A DNA stretch of 64,000 nt from Candidatus Uabimicrobium amorphum. Lineage in GTDB: Bacteria; Planctomycetota; Uabimicrobiia; Uabimicrobiales; Uabimicrobiaceae. Below the pieces are notes generated by a model. The model was not told where the DNA came from. It saw only the letters and a program-made list of their open reading frames with translations, and ran no database searches. The stretch lies in assembly GCF_009002475.1 (NCBI RefSeq), contig NZ_AP019860.1:496001-560000 (forward strand). Direction: 5' to 3'. This document shows, piece after piece, positions 1 to 8,865 of this stretch (position 1 is the stretch's first letter; each line of letters starts with the position of its first letter). Both the position numbers and the translations under genes were made by a program.

Positions 1-105
1 GCTGACGAACCCCAATAGTGTCATTCCTGCGAAAGCAGGAATCCACAACACAAAATCGATTTGCAAGCGCCTGGATCCCTGGTCAAGCTAGGGATGACAC
101 GCGCG
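1..105. repeat. Dispersed palindromic repeat, copy 1
   Basis: Two small palindromes lie together: the arm pair in ATTCCTGCGAAAGCAGGAAT near 25-44 and a second around 71-100 (tggatccctgg / tagggatgacac). The same two modules, in the same order, recur near 19590-19675 and inverted near 48960-49055. Intergenic REP- or MITE-like element; the left edge may lie outside the window. Confidence 0.75.
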
Positions 106-194
106 AGCTGATTTGAGAAAAAAGTTAAGGGCATTGCATACTGGCAAATGACTTAGTTGAGTTATGATAGAAACGAATACGGAAAGGTAGAAGC

Positions 195-2264
195 ATGCTT
201 TACAAGAATAAATATTTGATCTTAGTAGTGGTGTCGTTGTCTTTCTTAATGGCGGACTGGTCTCAAAAGAGATCTTTGTATTATAAATTTTCCATGAACA
301 ATCAGGTGATGGGCTATGTGGAAGTTCAAGTACTTCCTAAGTCAGATCACGTAGAAGTTCATTCACGCACGTTTATACAGGCGTCCCTTATGGGGCAGAG
401 TTTCGATGTGAAAGCCACGGAGATGATGAAATTGTCTTCTGATGGCAAGCGACAGTATTTTGATAGCAATGTCACACAAGGGGAAACACAGCTAGGTTCT
501 ACCGTTTCTATCAAAGATGGTTTTATACATTTTACTTCAAAGAGTGGCGGTGAAGAAAAGAAAATCGAAGCCGCAGGGGTCACATTTGAAAGTTATCCTT
601 ACTATCGCAACATAGTGAAAGATCTTGGCGATGGTCAAAAACACACCTACCGCGTTTTTAGTGACCAAACCGGAGAAGTGGAAGACGTCACCTACCAAAA
701 AAAGCGCGAGGAAGAAATTACTCTTGCCGGAAAAAAATATCAGGCAATTGTCGCAAGTTACTACAATAAAAATAGCGGACAAACTCAGGAAATATGGTAT
801 GAAGTAGAGAGTGGTTGCGTGTTAAAAACGCAATTACCAGGCAATGTGGAGATCGCCATTGCCGATCCAAACATTTTGGGAAAGATAAAAAGAGTTGAGA
901 TCGACGATTTGTTATTTGCTCGCGTAAATGTGTCGATCACCGATTATACAAAAATTACCTATATGAAATTAAATGTCAAAATACGTACCGCAGGAGAAAT
1001 TGTTACCCCAGAGTCTCTCAATGTTCCCGGACAAAGTTTTCGCGGAAAAGTCGTCGATAATGTGATCGAAGGTGTTTTTGAAATCGCGCATGCGCACTAC
1101 GATGGTAAAGATGCTCCAGCATTTCCTACGACATACGACAAAGAACTGCAAACGTATCTCCAAGTAGAGCAACAAATCGAAGCGGATGACTCATTGCTCA
1201 TTGACCACGCCAAAAAAATAACCGCTGGTGCAAAAGATTCTTGGGATGCGGTACGCAAAATTTCACGATGGGTATCGGAGAATATTAGCTATAAAATTCC
1301 CGGTGGCTCTGCACGACAAACGTTCGACAGTAAAACCGGAGAATGCGCTTCACATTCACGTTTAGTTACTGCGCTGTGCCGTGGGGTAGGAATACCAGCA
1401 CGCCTCGCTTCAGGTGGAATGTACACACCTCTTTACGGAGGTAGTTTTGGGCAACACGTGTGGAATGAAGTATACATGGGAAAAGCCGGTTGGATTCCCA
1501 TTGACTCTACGGCCAATGAAATTGATTATGTCGACTCTGGGCATCTACGCATTGGTAACCTCGCCTCTTTTAATCCACAGAACATCACTGTAGAAGAACA
1601 CAGGATACTCGAACAAAAAGCCACAGATTTAGTCTCACAAACAAAAGCACCTTGGGAAATAGGTAAAGAGTATACATATAGTTATTCATACCAAGGGAAA
1701 AAATTGGGCACCGATTCTTTTCGCATCGTGAGTTTCAAAGACGGTGTATATACTTGTGAGAATAAATTGGCGATGACCGGACTGAATAGCCATGGGACGT
1801 GGAAACTACATGAAGATATGCGCCCGATTTCTTACAAGCTCGAAGGCAAAACCCCACAGTTTGCGTATACTCTCGATTGTGCTTTCTCGAAAGACAAAGT
1901 GGTGGAAAAAGTGATCAAAGGAATGTGGCCGGTGACAAAGACTGTTCCTTTACAAGGTGACCACTATCTCTTCGACAATTCTAACCTCGGAACTTTGGCA
2001 ATGATCGTCACCAAAATTCCGCGTAAAGAAGGTGAAAAAGCGGTGGTGAAAATCTTTCACCCGTCCTCTATTAGAGTACTTACCTTGCAGATAGAGGTGG
2101 GGAAACAACAAAACATTACTGTAAATGGCAAAGAGTATTCGTGTTGGATGGTGGATATATCATTGGCGGGAATGCCCCTCAAGGTGTGGGTGGACGACAC
2201 TGGTCGCATACTACGCGAAACCGAAAATGCCGGGAATTTAGTGATCGAGCTACAAAACCCATAA
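195..2264 (+). CDS. Secreted transglutaminase-like domain protein
   Basis: A 689-residue protein with an N-terminal signal peptide (hydrophobic residues 8-20, then ADW). A transglutaminase/cysteine-protease-like core lies mid-protein. Cys384 in GECASHSR, His421 in GQHVWNEVY and Asp437 in IPIDST have the order and spacing expected of the Cys-His-Asp triad of this superfamily, so the core is probably active. The long N- and C-terminal flanks are beta-rich and not recognised. It probably acts in the periplasm or at the cell surface on peptides or proteins; the substrate is unknown. The start ATG follows a purine-rich GGAAAGG. A strong intrinsic terminator follows, so the gene is monocistronic. 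Confidence 0.85.
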   Translation: MLYKNKYLILVVVSLSFLMADWSQKRSLYYKFSMNNQVMGYVEVQVLPKSDHVEVHSRTFIQASLMGQSFDVKATEMMKLSSDGKRQYFDSNVTQGETQLGSTVSIKDGFIHFTSKSGGEEKKIEAAGVTFESYPYYRNIVKDLGDGQKHTYRVFSDQTGEVEDVTYQKKREEEITLAGKKYQAIVASYYNKNSGQTQEIWYEVESGCVLKTQLPGNVEIAIADPNILGKIKRVEIDDLLFARVNVSITDYTKITYMKLNVKIRTAGEIVTPESLNVPGQSFRGKVVDNVIEGVFEIAHAHYDGKDAPAFPTTYDKELQTYLQVEQQIEADDSLLIDHAKKITAGAKDSWDAVRKISRWVSENISYKIPGGSARQTFDSKTGECASHSRLVTALCRGVGIPARLASGGMYTPLYGGSFGQHVWNEVYMGKAGWIPIDSTANEIDYVDSGHLRIGNLASFNPQNITVEEHRILEQKATDLVSQTKAPWEIGKEYTYSYSYQGKKLGTDSFRIVSFKDGVYTCENKLAMTGLNSHGTWKLHEDMRPISYKLEGKTPQFAYTLDCAFSKDKVVEKVIKGMWPVTKTVPLQGDHYLFDNSNLGTLAMIVTKIPRKEGEKAVVKIFHPSSIRVLTLQIEVGKQQNITVNGKEYSCWMVDISLAGMPLKVWVDDTGRILRETENAGNLVIELQNP

Positions 2265-2273
2265 ATGTCCCTA

Positions 2274-2318
2274 GTTTTGTTGTGTTTTCTTAAACAACGC
2301 AACAAAACCTCTTTTTTG
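2274..2318 (+). terminator. Intrinsic terminator after the transglutaminase gene
   Basis: A 13-bp stem (2274-2286 with 2296-2308, one G-T pair) has a 9-nt loop and is followed by a T tract at 2312-2317. Confidence 0.8.
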
Positions 2319-2517
2319 ACTTTTTGAATTTTCTTTGTGGATTTGCGTTGGTGTGCTAATATAAACACTACGATTCTAACTAAAGGTGATTGGCGTATTT
2401 TACATTTTTAGAAAAATTTCGCAGGGAAATATTTTGAGTATTTTTTGATATAACGACGTCAAGTACCTGATCGTCTAGAATATGGACATTCGTTTTGACA
2501 TTATTTAAGGGGACAGC

Positions 2518-3225
2518 ATGAAAATTCTCTTAAAAGCAATGGTTATTTTTGTGGTTGTATTATTACCTCTACAAGCGGTACCCATTGTCAATAACACTTT
2601 TACCGGACAAGAAATTCTTAATAGCCCAGATGCCTCTTTTCCCAATGTAGTGCAACCTTCATTAGATGGTACATCTTTGCGCTTTGACAATCCGGTAAAC
2701 AATGACATTTTGTTAGACTTTGATATATTGCAAAGTGGTCAAGTACTAGCAGAAGGATCAACTGTTACCGCAGTTGTAAATGTTAGCCAGAACTTCGGAG
2801 ATTTCGATCCTTCGTTTGGATTTATTGATGGCTCAGGAACTTCTGCCGGATTTCAAGTGGCAAATAACAGTGGTGGTCGCGGTAGTATAGGTGGAACAGG
2901 TTTGGGCTTGACAACGGTCTTTAACAATGCCGGTCTACCTGGAACTTTTGATATTACTCTTTCTGTAAGCACCAATGGTGGCGTTTCAACAGCATCTCTT
3001 GCTTTTGGAACAGGTAGCGGGAACTTGAACCTTGCCGTTCCTCTCGATTTAGAGACCGGTCTAAGTTTCTTTCTCGTAGGTAATGGTGGTGACACGAGCC
3101 CTTATCTCATCAATTCTTTGAACGTAACAGTGGATGGTAATCCTATTCCGGAACCGACCACATATCTTTCCTTACTAATTGGTATGCTATTTTGTGGTTT
3201 TGTTGTTAGAAAACGCAAAAAGTAA
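2518..3225 (+). CDS. PEP-CTERM sorting-domain protein
   Basis: A 235-residue exported protein. It starts with a signal peptide (MKILLKAMVIFVVVLLPLQA). It ends with a textbook PEP-CTERM tail: PIPEPTT, a hydrophobic helix, then the basic cluster RKRKK. The middle is rich in Gly, Asn, Ser and Thr and low in charge, as in surface or matrix proteins of this class. In known PEP-CTERM systems an exosortase (EpsH/XrtA) processes the tail during export to the outer surface or exopolysaccharide matrix. No exosortase gene is in this window. The start is preceded by AAGGGGA. The gene stands alone, with terminators on both sides. Confidence 0.85.
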   Translation: MKILLKAMVIFVVVLLPLQAVPIVNNTFTGQEILNSPDASFPNVVQPSLDGTSLRFDNPVNNDILLDFDILQSGQVLAEGSTVTAVVNVSQNFGDFDPSFGFIDGSGTSAGFQVANNSGGRGSIGGTGLGLTTVFNNAGLPGTFDITLSVSTNGGVSTASLAFGTGSGNLNLAVPLDLETGLSFFLVGNGGDTSPYLINSLNVTVDGNPIPEPTTYLSLLIGMLFCGFVVRKRKK

Positions 3226-3243
3226 TCTGTTCGTAAGGTTTGA

Positions 3244-3270
3244 GTAGCATACAATCGTATGCTACTTTCT
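3244..3270 (+). terminator. Hairpin terminator after the PEP-CTERM gene
   Basis: A perfect 9-bp stem (3244-3252 with 3257-3265) with a 4-nt loop is followed by a short T run. Confidence 0.65.
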
Positions 3271-3298
3271 AACACCAAATGTCACTAGGCGAAAAAAG

Positions 3299-3955
3299 AT
3301 GAAAATAGAGTTTAAAGATGTGGCATTGCAATATGCAAAAAAGGAACCATTGTTTCGCGAGGTGAACTTTAGTGTTTGTCATGAGGATTACGTTATTATC
3401 CGTGGATCTTCAGGCACGGGAAAATCAAGTTTACTGCGTCTGATGAATCGTTTACTAGAGCCATCCTCTGGCGAAATTTTTGTAGACGATAAACCCTTGT
3501 ACACATATGAAGTAACACACTTACGACGCAAGGTAACTTATTTACAGCAAACACCGATCATTGTCGAAGGATGTGTTGCCGAGAATCTGTTGTTGCCCTT
3601 TCATCTCGTTTCTGCCACCAAACCTGCTCCCTCAAAAGAAGAATTGCGAAAATGGTTGGATGATTTGCTATTAAAAGATGTGTGCCTAGACGACGATGCG
3701 CAAAAGTTATCGGTTGGTCAAAAGCAGCGCATCGCTTTTATTCGCTGTTTGTTACTGGAACCAAGTTTACTGTTATGTGATGAACCCACCTCTTCTTTAG
3801 ATCCCACCGCAAAAGATATCCTAGAGCAATGTCTCGAAAACTATCATCTGGAAAAAAACATCGGCATAGTGTTAGTGACCCACACCGATGTGAAGGTGCA
3901 AAAAGCGCAAGTTAAAAAATATATCCTCGATTCATGTCGTCTTAGAGAGCTGTGA
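3299..3955 (+). CDS. fetA: ABC transporter ATPase, FetA/YbbL type
   Basis: A 218-residue ABC ATPase with Walker A (GSSGTGKSS, about residues 37-45), the signature LSVGQKQR and Walker B LLLCDEPTSSLD followed by an H-loop VTHTD. The partner gene directly downstream is a UPF0014 permease, which identifies the pair as FetAB-like; in E. coli FetAB is linked to iron export and peroxide resistance. The short size, with only the nucleotide-binding domain, fits the family. Its TGA stop overlaps a possible GTG start of the permease gene, implying translational coupling. The symbol rests on the gene pairing more than on the ATPase itself. Confidence 0.82.
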   Translation: MKIEFKDVALQYAKKEPLFREVNFSVCHEDYVIIRGSSGTGKSSLLRLMNRLLEPSSGEIFVDDKPLYTYEVTHLRRKVTYLQQTPIIVEGCVAENLLLPFHLVSATKPAPSKEELRKWLDDLLLKDVCLDDDAQKLSVGQKQRIAFIRCLLLEPSLLLCDEPTSSLDPTAKDILEQCLENYHLEKNIGIVLVTHTDVKVQKAQVKKYILDSCRLREL

Positions 3956-4731
3956 TTATGCAAGTAATCGAAATAAGCATGTGGCAACTATTTTTGTGTT
4001 TAATTTTGGTCATGATCACCGGTTTTTGCTCGATTATGCTGCACCTTAAACTCGAAAAAGATCTGCTCATCGGAACAACAAGGACTTTTGTGCAGTTGTT
4101 TGTCATGGGCTATTTGCTCAAATTTATCTTTCAAATAAACACGTACTATTTGGTTTTGGCCTTTTTTACGTGGATGATATTTTGGGCAGCGCACGCGGTA
4201 AAAGGTCGCACCAAAGAACGAACAATACCACTACTTTTTCCCACATTTATGGCGATGCTTGTGAGTTGTATGCTAGTGACGATCATCGTAACTTCGTTGG
4301 TTGTGCAAGTAAAGCCATGGTACAAACCGCAGTATTTTATTCCCATTGGTGGGATGATTGTGGGAAATTCAATGAACGGTATTGCCGTTGCCCTAGAGAG
4401 AATGCTCTCGGAAATGAGAAAACAACGCGATGAGATTGAAATGTTTTTGTGCATAGGTGCCAATTGCCAAGAAGCAACCGCATCGATTGTTGCAAGTAGC
4501 ATTAAGGCGGGAATGATCCCCTCCATCAACGCCCTAATGACCGTAGGATTAGTGACTCTACCAGGCATGATGACCGGTCAAATTCTCGCCGGAGTCAACC
4601 CCATGACCGCGGTCAAATACCAAATTATCGTAATGTTAATGCTAACGACCTCCACAGCAATCAGCTGTATTATCCTAATTCACGTGGTGAGACGCATTTG
4701 TTTTACGCCCGCGCAACAAATGAAGATATGA
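3952..4731 (+). CDS. fetB: UPF0014 permease, FetB/YbbM type
   Basis: A 259-residue polytopic membrane protein with about seven hydrophobic segments. It has UPF0014 features: a central GGMIVGNSMNGIAVALER and a downstream LPGMMTGQILAGVNP. It forms the membrane half of the transporter whose ATPase precedes it. Two starts are possible: GTG at 3952, overlapping the ATPase stop, and ATG at 3958; the latter gives MQVIEISMWQL and seems natural. The gene ends at the edge of a large palindromic repeat. Confidence 0.85.
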   Translation: MIMQVIEISMWQLFLCLILVMITGFCSIMLHLKLEKDLLIGTTRTFVQLFVMGYLLKFIFQINTYYLVLAFFTWMIFWAAHAVKGRTKERTIPLLFPTFMAMLVSCMLVTIIVTSLVVQVKPWYKPQYFIPIGGMIVGNSMNGIAVALERMLSEMRKQRDEIEMFLCIGANCQEATASIVASSIKAGMIPSINALMTVGLVTLPGMMTGQILAGVNPMTAVKYQIIVMLMLTTSTAISCIILIHVVRRICFTPAQQMKI

Positions 4732-4738
4732 CGGTGGG

Positions 4739-5254
4739 GTTCTTCTTCGGATTGGTGCCCTCACCGCAATTATGAAGATTTGCGATTCGGGATTTCTTCT
4801 CCGGATTGGTGCCCTCACCATCGAATTAGCAGTTACAGCTATCGCTGTAAGCTACTATTCTCATACCTCTCCCACAGGGAGAGGTATAATGCTTCTCTTT
4901 TGTAAAAAACAAAATTCACTTGATTTGCGAAACAAGAGTATAGCGTTACTTTTTATACAGTTACGGTTCTGTATGCGGCAGCACAAAATAACACGAATGG
5001 AAACAAATTCAGACGTGTTACGCCTCTCCCTGTGGGAGAGGCATGAGAATTAAGGTTTTTAGCGAAGCTAAAACCTATAATTCGATGGTGAGGGCACCAA
5101 TCCGGAGAAAGAATCCCGAATCGCAAATCCTCACAATTGCGGGTGAGGGCACCAATCCGGAGAAAGAATCCCTAGTCGCAAATCCTCACAATTGCCGGTG
5201 AGGGCACCAATCCGGAGAAAGAATCCCTAATAGCAAATCCTCACAATTGCGATG
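4739..5254. repeat. MITE-like long inverted repeat with a tandem 55-bp right arm
   Basis: The fetB-oxidoreductase interval is one large imperfect palindrome. The left arm (about 4745-4892) carries ggattggtgccctcacc twice, then tacctctcccacagggagaggt. The right arm (about 5027-5254) carries the complement: cctctccctgtgggagagg, then three head-to-tail units starting at 5087, 5142 and 5197, each about 55 bp and beginning ggtgagggcacc (the last degenerates at its end). The centre (4893-5026) is unrelated. No transposase is encoded. The 93-codon reading frame across it is a by-product of the repeat. Best described as a MITE-like or BIME-like non-autonomous element. Confidence 0.75.
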
Positions 5255-5258
5255 AGCA

Positions 5259-6827
5259 CTAATTCCTACGAATAAATGCCATCGTCTTCCATGGTTCCAC
5301 CGCAAGAGCCGTCAATACTCCTCCAACCATCGCGCCAATAACGCCTACTGTAGACACATCACTACCACTCAAATAAAAATTCTTCAGCGGAGTGCGTGGT
5401 TTTAACCAAGGATTTGCATAACGTTGTGGCGTTGGCTCAATACCATAAATTGCTCCCTTCGCCGCACGTGTGTAGTGCGTGCACGACACCGGTGTCGAAA
5501 GTTCACTATAGGCAACCAACGGCTCTAGTTGTGGCATGTACTTAAATAGTTGCTTTTTCAGACGATCACTTAGTTCTTCCTTTAGCGCATTATAATCGTC
5601 ACCGCGTTTCATGACGCGTTCATTTTGCCATTTGGCAAATTCGGCAAACGGCACAAAAGTAACGACCTCTCCGGTGTGAAACATTTGTTTTCCAGGATCG
5701 TGTTGTGGATCTTTTAGCGAGGGAAAACTCGTATACAGTACCGGAGCCAAAGCCCGCGGATCACGAAAGTCCCAACTTTCAAACTCACAATCCCAAGTCT
5801 CCCAAAACCATTTATTTGCCGGTGAAGCTCCGGCTTGACGGATGTCGCCCTTGAAACCTAGATACAAACAAACGTGCGCTGCGGATGGTTTTAACGTTTG
5901 AATGGATTTTACCCATGCGTGGTTGTCCATTTCTTGTGGTAGTAAATGGTTCACCGTTTCGATGGCACCGATGGCACTGACAATTTTTGGTGCGTATACC
6001 TTGCGGCCATCTTCGAGAACAACGCCCACGGCGCGCTTTTTTTCTACGATGATTTGTGAAACACCAGTGCAAATTTTCGTCCAGCCACCACTGTTCGCGA
6101 CAGTTTGTAGTAATTCCGTGGCAATTTGTTGTGAACCACCCACCGGATAGTAGCCGCCGTAGGAAAAATGCTTGGCGACAAGGGCTTGCATGGCAAAAGA
6201 GGAACGACTCGGGGGACTTCCATAGTATCCCCATTGTGAAGCGATAATGGTCTTCAGGCGTTTATTGTCCGTGAGCGAATCAAGCACCTGTTGTGTTTTT
6301 TGTAGGAAAAATTGCTGAGCGTTTTTTCCCAAAAAGCGTGAAAATATTCCCGGGAGACCTTTGCTTAAGTAATAATTGCGCATGTTTTTGGCCACAGTTT
6401 TTACTTGTTTGAGATACTCGTCGATGGCCTTTTGTTCTTCGGGAAATGCGTGGAGGAGATTCTCGCGAAATTTCTGTGGTGTATCGGGAAAGTCAATGCG
6501 AAACTCATCGGGAAAATGGAATTCATCGTACGCTTCGCCAAGAGATGCCCATTGTAACCTGTCGTCGGTAAGACGCGAGAGCACACGCCCGACCATACTG
6601 TGTTTTGTAACTTCTCCCACCGCATGGACCCCAACATCCCAGCGCCAATTCTTACGGGGGAAGGTATGAGTGTAGCCACCGGGCACATAGTGTTGCTCTA
6701 CTAGTAAAACTTTTTTCCCCAGTTTAGAGAGCATCGCTGCGCAGGTCATCCCTCCCATTCCAGAACCAACAATAATGCAGTCCCATTTTTTTTCCGGTAA
6801 CTCTTTACCAAAAGTTTTCTCACTCAT
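5259..6827 (-). CDS. FAD-dependent phytoene desaturase/retinol saturase-type oxidoreductase
   Basis: A 522-residue flavoprotein of the CrtI/CrtISO/RetSat superfamily. The N-terminus has the dinucleotide-binding motif (IIVGSGMGGMTCAAMLSKLG) and the continuation VLLVEQHYVPGGYTHTF. The C-terminus has the second FAD motif (LKNFYLSGSDVSTVGVIGAM). Characterised relatives desaturate, isomerise or saturate polyene chains such as carotenoids and retinol; no other carotenoid gene is nearby, so the substrate is open. I chose the ATG at 6827, which has AGGAGG seven bases upstream; an upstream extension to 6959 is possible but lacks such a site and would begin inside a palindromic repeat. Confidence 0.8.
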   Translation of the reverse strand: MSEKTFGKELPEKKWDCIIVGSGMGGMTCAAMLSKLGKKVLLVEQHYVPGGYTHTFPRKNWRWDVGVHAVGEVTKHSMVGRVLSRLTDDRLQWASLGEAYDEFHFPDEFRIDFPDTPQKFRENLLHAFPEEQKAIDEYLKQVKTVAKNMRNYYLSKGLPGIFSRFLGKNAQQFFLQKTQQVLDSLTDNKRLKTIIASQWGYYGSPPSRSSFAMQALVAKHFSYGGYYPVGGSQQIATELLQTVANSGGWTKICTGVSQIIVEKKRAVGVVLEDGRKVYAPKIVSAIGAIETVNHLLPQEMDNHAWVKSIQTLKPSAAHVCLYLGFKGDIRQAGASPANKWFWETWDCEFESWDFRDPRALAPVLYTSFPSLKDPQHDPGKQMFHTGEVVTFVPFAEFAKWQNERVMKRGDDYNALKEELSDRLKKQLFKYMPQLEPLVAYSELSTPVSCTHYTRAAKGAIYGIEPTPQRYANPWLKPRTPLKNFYLSGSDVSTVGVIGAMVGGVLTALAVEPWKTMAFIRRN

Positions 6828-6949
6828 ATTTTGCCTCCTATGATTCACCGCAATAAACAAAACGTACTTTTTTGTAACCATCGTAAACTGCTTTGACAAA
6901 TATATCAAGTTTGGTTTGTAAAAGTGCATCGACCTGTATTTGACAGAAC

Positions 6950-6970
6950 GGGCGGACACTAGGTCCGCCC
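6950..6970. repeat. Short palindromic repeat GGGCGGAC/GTCCGCCC, copy 1
   Basis: A perfect 8-bp GC-rich stem (6950-6957 with 6963-6970) and a 5-nt loop stand out in AT-rich surroundings. The inverted copy is at 19401-19421 and shares several flanking bases (agaac on one side, tac on the other). Confidence 0.65.
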
Positions 6971-7104
6971 TACATTTTCAACGTGATACCCATTACCGGT
7001 TTTATTAGGTGCCATTGCCTTAGAACAAAATAAAACTTTACAGTTTTGCGCTTCAATTGTAGTCTATCATGATTTACATGAAACTATTTTGAGCGATACA
7101 TAAC

Positions 7105-8862
7105 ATGAAAAATATCATAGTCATTTCTCTTTTGTCTGTTTTCTTGCAGGCTCTACCCGGTTATTTCACCATTGAAATTGTCGACAAAGACACCCATCGC
7201 GGTATTCCTCTTGTGGAATTACGTACGGTAAACGATGTTGTTTATCATAGTGACAGCAATGGGATTGTCGCTTTTTACGAACCAGGGCTTATGAACAACA
7301 ACGTTTTTTTTCACATCAAAAGTCATGGTTACGAATACCCTAAAGATGGATTTGGCTACCGCGGTATTCGTTTGGATATTACTCCTGGTGGTAAAAAGCG
7401 CATCGCGATGAAAAGAATAAATGTCGCGGAAAGGCTTTACCGTGTTACTGGGCAGGGAATTTATCGCGATAGCGTTCTTGTCGGAAAATCACTACCGTCG
7501 TCATCGGTCATCAATAGCAATGTCATGGGCCAGGACACGGTGATGATGGCAAAGTACCGTGACAAACTTTATTGGTTTTGGGGAGATACCAACCGCGTTT
7601 CTTATCCTCTGGGCAATTTTAAAGTTTCGGGGGCCACTTCTATTGTTTCTGATCCTGATCATGGGATTGATCTACATTATTTTCGCGAAAACGACTTTTG
7701 TAAAGCGTTGTGTCCTTTTGCCAAACGCGGTGTGGTATGGATTGAGAGTGTTGTAGTTCTTGAGGACGACACAAATCGTGAACGTCTTATTGCACAGTAC
7801 GAGGAATTAAAGGATCTTACAACGGTTTTGCAACGTGGTTTGGTGATGTTTGATGATGAGACACAGGTCTTTAAACCGCTTAGCGTGTTTGATTTACAAG
7901 ACCTGTATCCACGCGGCCACCCTTTTCGCGCGATGGTAAATAACGAAGAGTATTTGTTCTTTGCACACCCTCATCCACAACCATTTCCCAATGTTCGCGT
8001 AAAGGCGACTTTAAAAGATATCCAGCAGCCGGATAATTACGAAGTTCTGGTAAAAAATGAGCGGGGGTTTATATGGAAAAAAGGCAAAAAATGTCTCGAA
8101 GCTAAGAGTGATGATTGGATTTTTCTTCGCGATATGCACAGTGAAAAACAACTGCATATGCACGCGGGATCTATTTTTTGGAATCCGTATCGCAAGCGTT
8201 GGATACTCATTGGCCAGGAGGCCGGCGGATCTTCTTCGTTTTTAGGCGAAATTTGGTATGCAGAAGCGGATACGCCTATCGGACCGTGGGTTTATGCACG
8301 TAAGATTGTGACACACACCAACTATACATTTTATAACCCTACTCAGCATCCGATTTTTGATAAGGAAAATGGCAAGATCATTTACTTCGAAGGCACATAT
8401 ACCAATACTTTTACCAAAGTGCCTGTCACCGCTACGCCGCGTTATAACTACAATCAAATCATGTATCGTCTCCATCTCGATGATGAACGCGTGTATTTAC
8501 CGTGCCCGGTTTATGAAAATGGTTCAGAGTTTTCTTTTAAAGAAAAAGCATCGCAATATGATACAATCGCCTTTTTCGCTTTACCCGCCGATAGGGAAAA
8601 GTCTTCCGCGGTGGCTATTTACCAGGATGGATCGCGACTAACTACAAATAAAATGAGTGGAGAACCTTTGTTTTACGCTGCAAAAAACAACGCGATTCAT
8701 ACCACCGCACTTTGTGAGTATCAAAATCGCAAAAGTGCAAAATACCACTACTCTGTAAAAGAGTTACCTAGCGAAGAATGGAAAAAAGTACGAACTGTTT
8801 GCCGTGTATGGAAAAATCCCACGCGCTCCACTTACGACTATTCGATCAAACCACAGGAATAA
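7105..8862 (+). CDS. Secreted protein with predicted beta-propeller (DUF4185/glycosidase-like)
   Basis: A 585-residue exported protein (signal peptide MKNIIVISLLSVFLQALPG). Residues about 20-110 look like a carboxypeptidase-regulatory-type beta-sandwich (IEIVDKDTHRGIPLVEL). After that the repeated aromatic and acidic strand pattern, for example YRDKLYWFWGDTN, HMHAGSIFWNPYRKRWILIG and GEIWYAEADTPIGPW, resembles five-bladed propellers of the DUF4185 or GH43/GH32 type. That suggests binding or cleavage of a glycan outside the cytoplasm. No catalytic residues can be assigned. It is followed after 3 bp by the acyltransferase gene, so it is the first gene of a three-gene operon. Confidence 0.65.
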   Translation: MKNIIVISLLSVFLQALPGYFTIEIVDKDTHRGIPLVELRTVNDVVYHSDSNGIVAFYEPGLMNNNVFFHIKSHGYEYPKDGFGYRGIRLDITPGGKKRIAMKRINVAERLYRVTGQGIYRDSVLVGKSLPSSSVINSNVMGQDTVMMAKYRDKLYWFWGDTNRVSYPLGNFKVSGATSIVSDPDHGIDLHYFRENDFCKALCPFAKRGVVWIESVVVLEDDTNRERLIAQYEELKDLTTVLQRGLVMFDDETQVFKPLSVFDLQDLYPRGHPFRAMVNNEEYLFFAHPHPQPFPNVRVKATLKDIQQPDNYEVLVKNERGFIWKKGKKCLEAKSDDWIFLRDMHSEKQLHMHAGSIFWNPYRKRWILIGQEAGGSSSFLGEIWYAEADTPIGPWVYARKIVTHTNYTFYNPTQHPIFDKENGKIIYFEGTYTNTFTKVPVTATPRYNYNQIMYRLHLDDERVYLPCPVYENGSEFSFKEKASQYDTIAFFALPADREKSSAVAIYQDGSRLTTNKMSGEPLFYAAKNNAIHTTALCEYQNRKSAKYHYSVKELPSEEWKKVRTVCRVWKNPTRSTYDYSIKPQE

Positions 8863-8865
8863 ATT

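Noticed and set aside
4772..5053. 93-codon plus-strand frame between fetB and the oxidoreductase
   Set aside because: It lies wholly inside the inverted-repeat element, has no ribosome site, and its text reflects the repeat.
5087..5254. Three regular 55-bp units suggested a CRISPR array
   Set aside because: The units are head to tail without variable spacers, and the same sequence occurs inverted at 4745-4820.
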